Of a DNA stretch of 14,819 nucleotides, positions 6,789 through 13,173 are shown in pieces (the stretch's first letter is position 1; the number at the start of each line of letters is the position of its first letter). Below the pieces are notes generated by a model. That model did no database searches and was not told the DNA's origin. It was given only the letters and a program-made list of their open reading frames with translations. Position numbers and translations under genes: made by a program. This stretch comes from JAGOQQ01 sp031973235 (GTDB lineage: Bacteria > Patescibacteriota > Minisyncoccia > Phycocordibacterales > UBA9973), in NCBI GenBank assembly GCA_031973235.1, contig DALYDM010000015.1, positions 1-14,819 on the forward strand, given 5' to 3'.

Positions 6789-7178
6789 TTACCAAATACT
6801 AAACAATACCTCGCCTCCGACCATCTCCTTGCGGGCATCCTTATCTCGTAATATTCCCTTTGGTGTTGAGAGGACAAACATTCCTTTTCCGTGCTTCATT
6901 GGTTTGATGTCTTTTACACCCATGTACATTCGTCGTGAAGGTTTTGACACTCGCACTACTTCATGAATTCTTGGAGCGTTTCCTTCGAATTTCACACCTA
7001 ATTCAAGGTATGGAAGATTTTTCTTTGTCTTTTTTGAGACTGATTCGACATAGCCTTGTGCCTTCAAACACTCAGCGATCGCGAATTTTATCTTAGAGAA
7101 TGGAACAGTGATAGTTGGTTTCCCAGCATTCCCTGCATTCTTAAGCATGTTGAGCATAGCTCCGATTGGATCTGTCAT
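6789..7178 (-). CDS. rpsH: 30S ribosomal protein S8 (uS8)
   Basis: Primary 16S rRNA-binding protein needed for early 30S assembly and, in E. coli, the translational repressor of the spc operon. At 129 residues it has normal length. It begins MTDPIGAMLNMLKNA and carries the conserved C-terminal block RVSKPSRRMYMG, STPKGILRDKDARKE and GGEVLFSIW. A 92-nt spacer with short direct repeats separates it from rpsN, much longer than the other gaps in this operon, which leaves room for an internal regulatory site or processing signal. Whether S8 autoregulates here is unknown. Confidence 0.97.
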   Translation of the reverse strand: MTDPIGAMLNMLKNAGNAGKPTITVPFSKIKFAIAECLKAQGYVESVSKKTKKNLPYLELGVKFEGNAPRIHEVVRVSKPSRRMYMGVKDIKPMKHGKGMFVLSTPKGILRDKDARKEMVGGEVLFSIW

Positions 7179-7188
7179 AATAAATAAA

Positions 7189-7237
7189 ATTAAAGTTAAA
7201 AGATTAAAGTTATAGAATGAATCATTGATGAATCATT
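7189..7237. repeat. Paired short direct repeats in the rpsN-rpsH spacer
   Basis: ATTAAAGTTA occurs at 7189-7198 and 7203-7212, and ATGAATCATT at 7217-7226 and 7228-7237. The first copy of the second repeat forms a perfect interrupted palindrome, AATGA-A-TCATT. Both pairs lie in the 92-nt spacer between rpsN and rpsH. They could be duplicated protein or RNA binding sites or simple AT-rich slippage products. Confidence 0.45.
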
Positions 7238-7270
7238 TTAGCTTTAGACTTTGAGCTTGGGGCGTATCGC

Positions 7271-7456
7271 TTACCAACTTGATTTGCGAATTCCAGGAAT
7301 CATCCCTTCGTTTGCAAGTTCTCTGAAACAAATACGACAGAGACCAAAATCACGCATGAACGCATTTCCGCGACCACACTTAAAACATCGGTTTTTTGAC
7401 CGAGTGCTAAATTTTGGCTTTTTTTCTGATCGTGCAATTACTGACTTTTTTGCCAT
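7271..7456 (-). CDS. rpsN: 30S ribosomal protein S14, zinc-binding short type (uS14, type Z)
   Basis: Small-subunit head protein of 61 residues, the length of the C+ (zinc) form. The zinc ligands are C24-x2-C27 (CFKC) and C40-x2-C43 (CRIC), followed by the conserved FRELANEGMIPGIRKSSW end. It is the first gene of the ribosomal unit in this window. Normally rplE (L5) precedes it, but here the upstream neighbour is a polysaccharide gene. A strong promoter at 7594-7622 and a roughly 130-nt structured leader precede the ATG at 7456. No Shine-Dalgarno; context TTTCTATG. Confidence 0.97.
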   Translation of the reverse strand: MAKKSVIARSEKKPKFSTRSKNRCFKCGRGNAFMRDFGLCRICFRELANEGMIPGIRKSSW

Positions 7457-7470
7457 AGAAATAAAATATT

Positions 7471-7494
7471 AAAGACCATTGACCTGTGGTCTTT
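7471..7494. promoter_or_regulatory. Hairpin in the rpsN leader
   Basis: AAAGACCA (7471-7478) and TGGTCTTT (7487-7494) are a perfect 8-bp inverted repeat with an 8-nt loop, placed 14 nt upstream of the rpsN start. Internally GACC/GGTC can also pair over a shorter span, so two folds compete. In the rpsN mRNA it may be a target for ribosomal-protein feedback. No known binding motif was matched. Confidence 0.45.
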
Positions 7495-7565
7495 TGCTAA
7501 TGTGTGTACAGGAGATATCGCGTTTTAGTTCTTGAATTAAGCCTTTATAGGCCTTTCTCAAGGAG

Positions 7566-7584
7566 AAAAACGGATCACATCCGT
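7566..7584 (-). terminator. Hairpin plus T-tract at the start of the rpsN transcript
   Basis: On the minus strand ACGGAT-GTG-ATCCGT (7584-7570) is followed by a T run reaching 7566, an intrinsic terminator shape downstream of the Wzy-like gene (stop 7606-7608). It also begins only a few bases after the predicted start point of the rpsN promoter. It could stop transcription from upstream while new transcripts from the promoter escape because their RNA is too short to fold in time. Confidence 0.55.
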
Positions 7585-7593
7585 ACAAGCACT

Positions 7594-7622
7594 ATATTAC
7601 ATTTTTTAGAGAGTTTTGTCAA
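7594..7622 (-). promoter_or_regulatory. Near-consensus promoter of the ribosomal protein operon
   Basis: On the minus strand a perfect -35 TTGACA (7622-7617), a 17-nt spacer and -10 TAATAT (7599-7594, 5 of 6 consensus). The -35 lies inside the last codons of the Wzy-like gene (GAC TTT GAC AAA). The predicted start is near 7587, giving a leader of about 130 nt before rpsN. It is the only full consensus -35/-10 pair I found in the window, fitting a highly expressed operon. Confidence 0.75.
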
Positions 7623-9543
7623 AGTCAGGAAAACGCTTTTGAGCATCAAGAATTGTCCCGTTTTCAACGTTGGAATTTCCTAATTTTCGAGCTAAAAATA
7701 TAAGTTTTTCATATGCCTCCCTAAGATCTGGATCAATCTCAATCACTGTTCGTGCAGCAAGTAGTGATTCATTCGAATTCCCGTCCAGTGCGTATGCATA
7801 TGCAAAAGCCCAATACCCTTCTGGGTTTAATGGAGAAAGTTTGATTGTCTGCAAAGAGCTTTCTTTGGCCTTATTCAAAAATTCCCGATCGCCATTTTTT
7901 TCATATATATATGTATATGCTCGTGATACAAATAATTGAGCAGAAAATGATTTTTCACTATTTCGCTCATTCAATACGGCACGCGCAAGTCCATCAAGTG
8001 ATTCAGAATAATCATAATTTCCATAGTGCGACTCCTTTTCAATTGAGTTCATAATTTGATTCGCAAAATACGCTGATGACACTACACCACCAGTCTCGCT
8101 TGTTTGAAACACATAGTTCGCAAACTCTCCGACATTTTGAACTGGAATCCTCGCAAGTGAATACATTCTATTCCCTTCCAAGAATGGCCTCATGCTACAG
8201 AAAACAAAAGTACCGCATGAGACTAGTACGACTCCAATCATATACATTCTTGAAAATGTAATCTCGTACTCACTCTTTTCTCTATAGGATACACGCGCTA
8301 AAAGTAACCCAAACAACACAATAGACACTGGACTATCAAACACTAACGTATTTTGAAGTAAGTATGCAGTGAGTACAAAAAAATACACAACCGATTCATA
8401 TCTCTTCTCATTATTTTTTGCAGATGTGATTAAAAGATAATACACATACGAAATCAATAGTATATAAATTGAAAATACTATGATCCCATTATCATGAATA
8501 ACTTCAATATATGCATTATGTGGCTTATCTACCCATCCTTCATTTCCTCGATAGAGTGCTGGGTCAAAATGTTTAAAAAATGAATATTCAAAAGTTTCAT
8601 TTCCATACCCCAAAATCGGACGCTCATTTACTGATTGAAATGCAGTGTCCCAAAACAATAATCGATTCTCACCTGAGTGATTTTTAAAAAAGTTTTGAAC
8701 ATTACTACCTTCCCTAAACACAAGTGATGTGCAAAACAATATGAGCCCAGCAAATACAATCAAAATACCTTTTCCCACAGCAGAAATATTTTTTCTTGAA
8801 GAGATAAGAAAATAGAAACCTCCTGTAAAGCACAGTGAAATCAGCACTGACAACACAACACCTCGTGATTCACCGATACCTGCACCTGAGATAAAAAGTG
8901 GATTAAAAATCACACTGCAACACATAACAATTAACAACAATAATATACCATTGTGTCCTGTATTCTTTATTTTTTTGAATAGAATAAAAAATGAAGGCAG
9001 TGTCAGAAGCAGTACGGCACCAGCCAAACTCGAATTACCCTGAAGTCCACCTGAAAACATTTGAGGAATAAAACCATACGACGAGCCCCACACACACAGA
9101 GAAACAATAAACCCTGCGATAACCAGACTCCAATCTACTACATGTACTGCATTGGAGTATTTTTTTATAACTCGCTTTAATAATAGCGTATATAAAAAAA
9201 CTGTAATCCAAAGTATTACACCCACACCTCTATCTAGTGTTGAAAAAAAAGACAAACTTTGATCGATTCCAAAAATACTTGTAACAACCATTCCAATTAC
9301 CACTGCAAGAAAGAGAATATCAATCCTGTCTACACCAATGACGGAATTCTTGTTAAGAAAATATTTCTTTAATCCAAAAACCATACACACTAGTGATAAT
9401 GCTCCTATAAAAAAATATGATTTCACCCCTGCAAACGGATAGAGTTGAGATGGAGCAAAAAATACGACCATTAACGCAGGAAGAACGAGAATGCTGTAAC
9501 TTATATTCTTTTCGGAAAACATGCGAGTGAAAAATTTCAACAT
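7606..9543 (-). CDS. Wzy/WaaL-like O-antigen polymerase/ligase with C-terminal TPR region
   Basis: Probable polytopic membrane protein of 645 residues. The first 430 or so hold about 12 hydrophobic helices. The large periplasmic-side loop has the Wzy_C pattern: NRLLFWDTAFQSVNERPILG, then GYGNETFEYSFF and DKPHNAYIEVIHDNG, including the HN-x-Y element typical of O-antigen ligases and polymerases. After the last helix a soluble region (about 460-645) ends in helical repeats of TPR type (PLNPEGYWAFAYAYALDGNS, then IDPDLREAYEKL). Polymerase and ligase cannot be told apart from sequence. The ATG at 9543 has no Shine-Dalgarno; the ATG seven codons on (9522) is an alternative, since TATTAT lies only 3 nt before the first ATG. 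It diverges from the sugar transferase at 9664, suggesting joint surface-glycan function. Confidence 0.82.
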   Translation of the reverse strand: MLKFFTRMFSEKNISYSILVLPALMVVFFAPSQLYPFAGVKSYFFIGALSLVCMVFGLKKYFLNKNSVIGVDRIDILFLAVVIGMVVTSIFGIDQSLSFFSTLDRGVGVILWITVFLYTLLLKRVIKKYSNAVHVVDWSLVIAGFIVSLCVWGSSYGFIPQMFSGGLQGNSSLAGAVLLLTLPSFFILFKKIKNTGHNGILLLLIVMCCSVIFNPLFISGAGIGESRGVVLSVLISLCFTGGFYFLISSRKNISAVGKGILIVFAGLILFCTSLVFREGSNVQNFFKNHSGENRLLFWDTAFQSVNERPILGYGNETFEYSFFKHFDPALYRGNEGWVDKPHNAYIEVIHDNGIIVFSIYILLISYVYYLLITSAKNNEKRYESVVYFFVLTAYLLQNTLVFDSPVSIVLFGLLLARVSYREKSEYEITFSRMYMIGVVLVSCGTFVFCSMRPFLEGNRMYSLARIPVQNVGEFANYVFQTSETGGVVSSAYFANQIMNSIEKESHYGNYDYSESLDGLARAVLNERNSEKSFSAQLFVSRAYTYIYEKNGDREFLNKAKESSLQTIKLSPLNPEGYWAFAYAYALDGNSNESLLAARTVIEIDPDLREAYEKLIFLARKLGNSNVENGTILDAQKRFPDFDKTL

Positions 9544-9617
9544 TGTATAATAAAAGGGTAAGTAATGAAGTACTCAAAAAGTATATCATGAACATAATGC
9601 TTTTATATCTAAAAATA

Positions 9618-9646
9618 TGTACAAATCTATATTTTAGTGGTATAAT
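9618..9646 (+). promoter_or_regulatory. Extended -10 promoter of the sugar-phosphate transferase
   Basis: TGGTATAAT at 9638-9646 is a perfect TGn + TATAAT extended -10. A weak -35, TGTACA (9618-9623), lies 17 nt upstream. The start point is expected near 9653, leaving a leader of about 11 nt before the ATG at 9664 with no room for a normal Shine-Dalgarno. It lies in the 120-bp divergent region shared with the Wzy-like gene. Confidence 0.7.
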
Positions 9647-9663
9647 CTCATTCACATACAAAT

Positions 9664-10962
9664 ATGAAATCATTACGAATATTCTCAATTTTAATCGGAG
9701 ACATTGCCATGCTTGTGGGTTCTTTTTTTGTTACCCTGCTACTTCGATATGGAAGTGACATCACCTCCGCTATTATTGGTGTACACATGACTCCATTTGC
9801 ACTTCTTTATCTATTGTGGGTGATGATTTTTTATATTTTTAATTTATATGAAATCCATTCAATTAAGCCAAACTTTATTTCTATCAAGCAAATTGTACTT
9901 GCGCTTCTCACAAGTGGTATAGCCGGATTTTTGATGTTCTATTTTATTCCCTATTTCGGCATCACACCGAAAACAATGATGGTGGCAAATGTGGGGATAT
10001 TTGGATTGATGTTTGTACTCTGGAGAACACTCTACTATCATCTATTTGCATATCGATTTCAAAAATCAATTTCCATCATCGGCATGTCCCCTGAATCAAA
10101 ATTACTCGTTGATGAAATTAGTCGCAATCGACATATTGGATACAAATATGTAGGAAATTTTGAAACACTCCATGAGATGAAAAGCATGAATGTCTCACCT
10201 GACATTATTGTACTTGGGCGTTCGCTTTCAACGACCGAGCTTATGGAGCTCTCTGAAATAAAAGCGGACATCATTCGAATAATGGAGGCATTTCAAAAAA
10301 TGTTTTTCAAAATTCCTGTTAGTCTCATGCAAGACACTACGGCAACAAAAATAATTGAACAAGAAGAATCTCCTCTCTACAAAACATCTCGACGGATAAT
10401 CGATTGTGTATTTGCGCTCACAGTAATAATTCTCACACNNNNNNNNNNTCTCATTACTTCACTTGCAATTCTTATTGAAGATGGGCGACCAATCCTTCTT
10501 CGTCAAAAAAGAACCGGCAGGCGTAAAAAAGTTTTTAATATATATAAATTTAGAAGTATGATTGTACTCTCTGCCGATGGATCAGCCGAAAACACAGGAG
10601 CAAAGTGGGCAGACACAAATGATTCTCGTGTCACAAAAGTCGGAAAAATCATTCGCAAGCTTCACATAGACGAAATTCCTCAAATGCTAAATATTCTAAA
10701 GGGTGACATTGCACTCGTTGGACCACGACCAGAACGCCCAGAATTTGTATCAAAGCTTGAAGAATCTATTCCTTACTACTTTCTACGACACACAGCAAAA
10801 CCAGGCTTCACTGGCTGGGCTCAGATCAAATTCCGCTATGCACGTACTGAACTTGATTCAAAAGAAAAATTTGAGTATGACCTCTACTACATCCGCAACA
10901 AAAACTTCTTTCTTGATATTGGCATCATCTTAAAAACGATTCAAATAATTTTTACACACTAA
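9664..10962 (+). CDS. Polyprenyl-phosphate sugar-1-phosphate transferase (WcaJ/WbaP/EpsE-like)
   Basis: Starts lipid-linked glycan synthesis by moving a hexose-1-phosphate from a nucleotide sugar to undecaprenyl phosphate. It is 432 codons including the gap. About four N-terminal membrane helices (1-120) are followed by a Rossmann-like domain (KSISIIGMSPESKLLVDEI, then GYKYVGNF, about 131-160), a hydrophobic helix at about 245-270, and the catalytic Bac_transf domain: RQKRTGR (280-286), YKFRSM (294-299), KLHIDEIPQML with the Asp-Glu pair near 334, VGPRPERPE near 351-359 and PGFTGWAQ. Ten N (10439-10448) hide four residues of the last helix; the frame is kept and the spacing matches the family, where a Pro is usual. 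It is followed 2 nt later by a glycosyltransferase. The sugar specificity cannot be read. Confidence 0.93.
   Translation: MKSLRIFSILIGDIAMLVGSFFVTLLLRYGSDITSAIIGVHMTPFALLYLLWVMIFYIFNLYEIHSIKPNFISIKQIVLALLTSGIAGFLMFYFIPYFGITPKTMMVANVGIFGLMFVLWRTLYYHLFAYRFQKSISIIGMSPESKLLVDEISRNRHIGYKYVGNFETLHEMKSMNVSPDIIVLGRSLSTTELMELSEIKADIIRIMEAFQKMFFKIPVSLMQDTTATKIIEQEESPLYKTSRRIIDCVFALTVIILTXXXXLITSLAILIEDGRPILLRQKRTGRRKKVFNIYKFRSMIVLSADGSAENTGAKWADTNDSRVTKVGKIIRKLHIDEIPQMLNILKGDIALVGPRPERPEFVSKLEESIPYYFLRHTAKPGFTGWAQIKFRYARTELDSKEKFEYDLYYIRNKNFFLDIGIILKTIQIIFTH
10439..10448. other. Assembly gap (10 N) inside the sugar transferase
   Basis: Exactly ten N. Both sides are in the same frame, and the four masked residues (about 259-262) fit the expected length of the membrane helix before the catalytic domain, so the true gap is probably 10 nt or differs by a multiple of three. 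Confidence 0.95.
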
Positions 10963-10964
10963 TT

Positions 10965-11822
10965 GTGAAAATAGTACGCTCATTATTAAAAAAGTTTCAA
11001 AACAGTATTTACAAGATACTATTACTTCACGTACACCTTAAAGCACGTTACAAAAAAATCTTATTCACAGAAAGTGATTGTCTGGTTATTGTAGTCACAT
11101 TCAACAATATAGATATACTCAGAATTCAACATTCATACTTAAAAAAATTCCTCCTTGATCCATACGACTTTGTTGTAGCTGACAATTCAAGTAACTCCTG
11201 TGAAGCAAAGAAAATACAATTATTTTGTGAGAAAAATAATATTTCTTATGTTCGACTCCCATGGAATCCGCTTACAGGCATTCGTGCGAGTGGATCACAC
11301 GGTATCGCTCTAAATTGGTGTTACTCAAACATGGTCAAGAAAATCAAACCAAAGTATTTTGGATTCCTCGATCATGATATATTTCCTATTGTAAACACCA
11401 CCATCTTGAATAAAATTAAAATTGGTCTATGGGGTGCAGTACGAACACGAAAAGAAGACTATTGGTATCTGTGGCCGGGATTTTGTTTTTTTGATTTCAA
11501 GACATTCAAGGATTATCGATTTAACTTTTTTCCATTTCATGGCGGAAAAGATGGTGATATTTTTCTCGACACAGGAGGGTCAAATTACAATACTATTTAT
11601 CACAATATTAAAAGGAGTGAAATCGATGAAGCTACAAGTATTTTAGTAAATCTCGATACGGAAAAAGTTTTACAAAAAGGTGAAGACTCTAAAAACACTT
11701 TTGAAATTATTGATTACTCCTGGCTTCACTTAAGACAGGTTGCATGGCGAAAAGAATCACACAGCAAATTACAAGACTCAGAAAAAATCTTACAATGTGC
11801 ATATGCACACATCAGAAAATAA
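10965..11822 (+). CDS. Putative glycosyltransferase, GT2-like (GT-A fold)
   Basis: A 285-residue protein, start GTG at 10965, 2 nt after the sugar-phosphate transferase stop, so almost certainly cotranscribed. The order of motifs is that of a GT-A enzyme: the first strand LVIVVTFN (40-47), the nucleotide-sugar region DFVVADNSSN (68-77), and FLDHDIFP (134-141), where DHD (136-138) stands in for the metal-binding DxD. A further GGKDGDIFLDTGG (193-205) may form part of the acceptor or catalytic site. No membrane helix is convincing, although the first 25 residues are basic and amphipathic and may touch the membrane. It probably adds a sugar to the lipid-linked intermediate in the cytosol. Donor and acceptor are unknown; overall similarity to typical GT2 members looks low. 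Confidence 0.72.
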   Translation: MKIVRSLLKKFQNSIYKILLLHVHLKARYKKILFTESDCLVIVVTFNNIDILRIQHSYLKKFLLDPYDFVVADNSSNSCEAKKIQLFCEKNNISYVRLPWNPLTGIRASGSHGIALNWCYSNMVKKIKPKYFGFLDHDIFPIVNTTILNKIKIGLWGAVRTRKEDYWYLWPGFCFFDFKTFKDYRFNFFPFHGGKDGDIFLDTGGSNYNTIYHNIKRSEIDEATSILVNLDTEKVLQKGEDSKNTFEIIDYSWLHLRQVAWRKESHSKLQDSEKILQCAYAHIRK

Positions 11823-11842
11823 ATTTGTTGAGCAATGCACTG

Positions 11843-12408
11843 CTATAGCTCGATTGCATAATTATTGTCTTTGACAAAACGAGACAGTATATTGAAATTG
11901 TGAACAAGTGACGCTGACCATTCTTCAAAATACTTCTGACCTAGTTTGTTTCGTGGACTCATCATTCTATCTGGCTCATTTACAAATCTTCCAAAATCTC
12001 CACCTATTTTAATCACTACTTTAGTATCGAGCACTTTCAAAATCCTAAATACTTTTTCAGCGTATTTATCAGAAATAGGATATCGTGCCACTGAGAGAAA
12101 TCGCTGAAAAACNNNNNNNNNNTCGTCTCTTTTTCCATATGGGCGTACATATGGCTTGCAAACGAATTTGATACAAGATGAATTAGATATCTCCACAATG
12201 CAACCTTGTTTACAATAATTAATCTTAAGAAAAGTAGAGCGATTTGCGGATAAGAAATTACAAAACGCAACGCAAGGAAGAATCTTTTTGTTTTCGAAAA
12301 ATGCGGAATCGTAGTATATTTTTCTGGATCACTTTCTATACATTTTTTTAATGTATATGTTTTTCCAGACCCAGGAAGACCGAAAAATTGAATACTACTT
12401 TTTTGCAT
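11843..12408 (-). CDS. P-loop kinase-like protein, interrupted by assembly gap
   Basis: A small P-loop NTPase with GLPGSGKT at residues 10-17 and no sign of a DNA-binding or transport domain. It resembles thymidylate-kinase-like proteins encoded in polysaccharide loci. The reading frame changes across ten N (12113-12122). The upstream part ends near HMYAHMEKET and the downstream part resumes at VFQRFLSVARYPISDKYAE. The change is explained if the true gap is 2 mod 3 nt long, so this is one gene, not two. The downstream start resembles the DxGxxQ element of that family, so the gap likely hides the Asp. The ATG at 12408 overlaps the methyltransferase end by 14 nt; a TTG three codons earlier is less likely. 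It ends TAG, 20 nt from the converging glycosyltransferase. The substrate is unknown. Confidence 0.7.
12113..12122. other. Assembly gap (10 N) causing apparent frameshift
   Basis: Exactly ten N in the kinase-like gene. For the two coding parts to join, the true length must be 2 mod 3 (8, 11, 14 and so on). A 14-nt gap would allow five codons such as Ile-Leu-Asp-Glu-Gly, as in related P-loop proteins. That exact filling is inference. Confidence 0.9.
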
Positions 12409-13144
12409 ATATAACAAAACTCTCAGATATATATCCTAGCAATTTAATTGGGAGAATTTTCCAAGGAATAATTAATGTCACAAAATGCAACAAATGAGAA
12501 AGTAATCTTGTTGGAAAAAAACGAAAAAGTTTTCCTGTAATTGCTGGGCGAACAGACTCAATCGCAAAACCTTTCTTTCTCATCAATGCCAACAAGTCAG
12601 TTATTTGAATTTGTGAAGTATGCAATGTTTTCTGTTTTGCAGAATCCTGAAGATGATATTTTGGGCTTTTTGTTACAAGAACAAATGTCCCTCCACTGTT
12701 GAGTGAATTGTAAATTTTTGTAATAACACTTTCTTTATCTACGAAATACTCAAGATTTCGAATTGATACAACATGGTCAAATTTTTTATTTGACAAATCA
12801 GTTAGTAAAAAGTCATCATTTAAATACGAAATTTTTTGTGAGTATTTTTCTAATCGCTTTTGGGCGCGCAAAATCATTTCTTGTGATATATCAAGAAATA
12901 GAAGACTTTGTATGTTAGAAATGTACTCCACTGTCCACACTGCATCACCTCCTCCTATTTCAAGCACATTACCTTTTAAGGTTTTCAAAAATGGCACTAA
13001 TGCCCTTTTTGTTTGAGAGTAATGCAACTTTTCTACTGGTCCTGCCTGCCATCTGTAATACGAGTACTCCTTATCATAGCCAGACAAAAAACCATCATAG
13101 TATGATTTTACGTAATTTCCGTCGAGTTTTTTCATCGAATTCAT
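12395..13144 (-). CDS. SAM-dependent methyltransferase (class I)
   Basis: A 249-residue Rossmann-fold methyltransferase. Motif I is NVLEIGGGDAVW (59-70), with the acidic end of strand 2 in LLFLDIS (81-87), motif II around YLNDDFLLTDL, and motif III/post-III in FDHVVSIRNLEYFVDKESV and LNSGGTFVLVTKSPKYH. The C-terminal part is hydrophobic and may associate with membrane or lipid. The start chosen is the ATG at 13144, because the promoter-like TGCTATTAT ends 6 nt before it; the longer start at 13162 would add MCYYFI. It leads a two-gene minus-strand unit with the kinase-like protein (14-nt overlap) inside a glycan cluster, so the substrate is probably a sugar or lipid-linked glycan. The substrate itself is not visible. 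Confidence 0.85.
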   Translation of the reverse strand: MNSMKKLDGNYVKSYYDGFLSGYDKEYSYYRWQAGPVEKLHYSQTKRALVPFLKTLKGNVLEIGGGDAVWTVEYISNIQSLLFLDISQEMILRAQKRLEKYSQKISYLNDDFLLTDLSNKKFDHVVSIRNLEYFVDKESVITKIYNSLNSGGTFVLVTKSPKYHLQDSAKQKTLHTSQIQITDLLALMRKKGFAIESVRPAITGKLFRFFPTRLLSHLLHFVTLIIPWKILPIKLLGYISESFVIYAKK

Positions 13145-13152
13145 GATAAAAT
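13144..13152 (+). promoter_or_regulatory. Extended -10 promoter of the flippase unit
   Basis: TGATAAAAT, an extended -10 box with hexamer TAAAAT at 13147-13152. The ATG of the flippase lies 21 nt beyond. It overlaps the opposite-strand -10 of the methyltransferase by 2 bp, so the two promoters should compete. Confidence 0.45.
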
Positions 13153-13159
13153 AATAGCA
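13151..13159 (-). promoter_or_regulatory. Extended -10 promoter of the methyltransferase unit (leaderless)
   Basis: On the minus strand TGCTATTAT, with hexamer at 13156-13151, then 6 nt and the ATG at 13144. The same spacing is seen at adk, so the mRNA is predicted to be leaderless. Confidence 0.5.
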
Positions 13160-13173
13160 CACAAATTAACAAA

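Noticed and set aside
6347..6802. 151-codon plus-strand open frame
   Set aside because: Antisense to rplF, whose protein is clearly conserved; no family features in the plus-strand translation.
7901..7920. AT dinucleotide run
   Set aside because: Inside the Wzy-like coding region (Tyr/Ile codons); short and without sign of phase variation.
9353..9688. 111-codon minus-strand open frame crossing the divergent promoter region
   Set aside because: Overlaps the Wzy-like gene start out of frame and the sugar-transferase start; composition not protein-like.
11823..11860. Possible terminator between the converging glycosyltransferase and kinase-like genes
   Set aside because: GCTATAGC and ATGCA/TGCAT palindromes are present, but no stable stem with a T run was found.
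11843..12196. Separate small gene starting at 12196
   Set aside because: Its start lies upstream of the N run in the wrong frame; it is the C-terminal part of the kinase-like gene.
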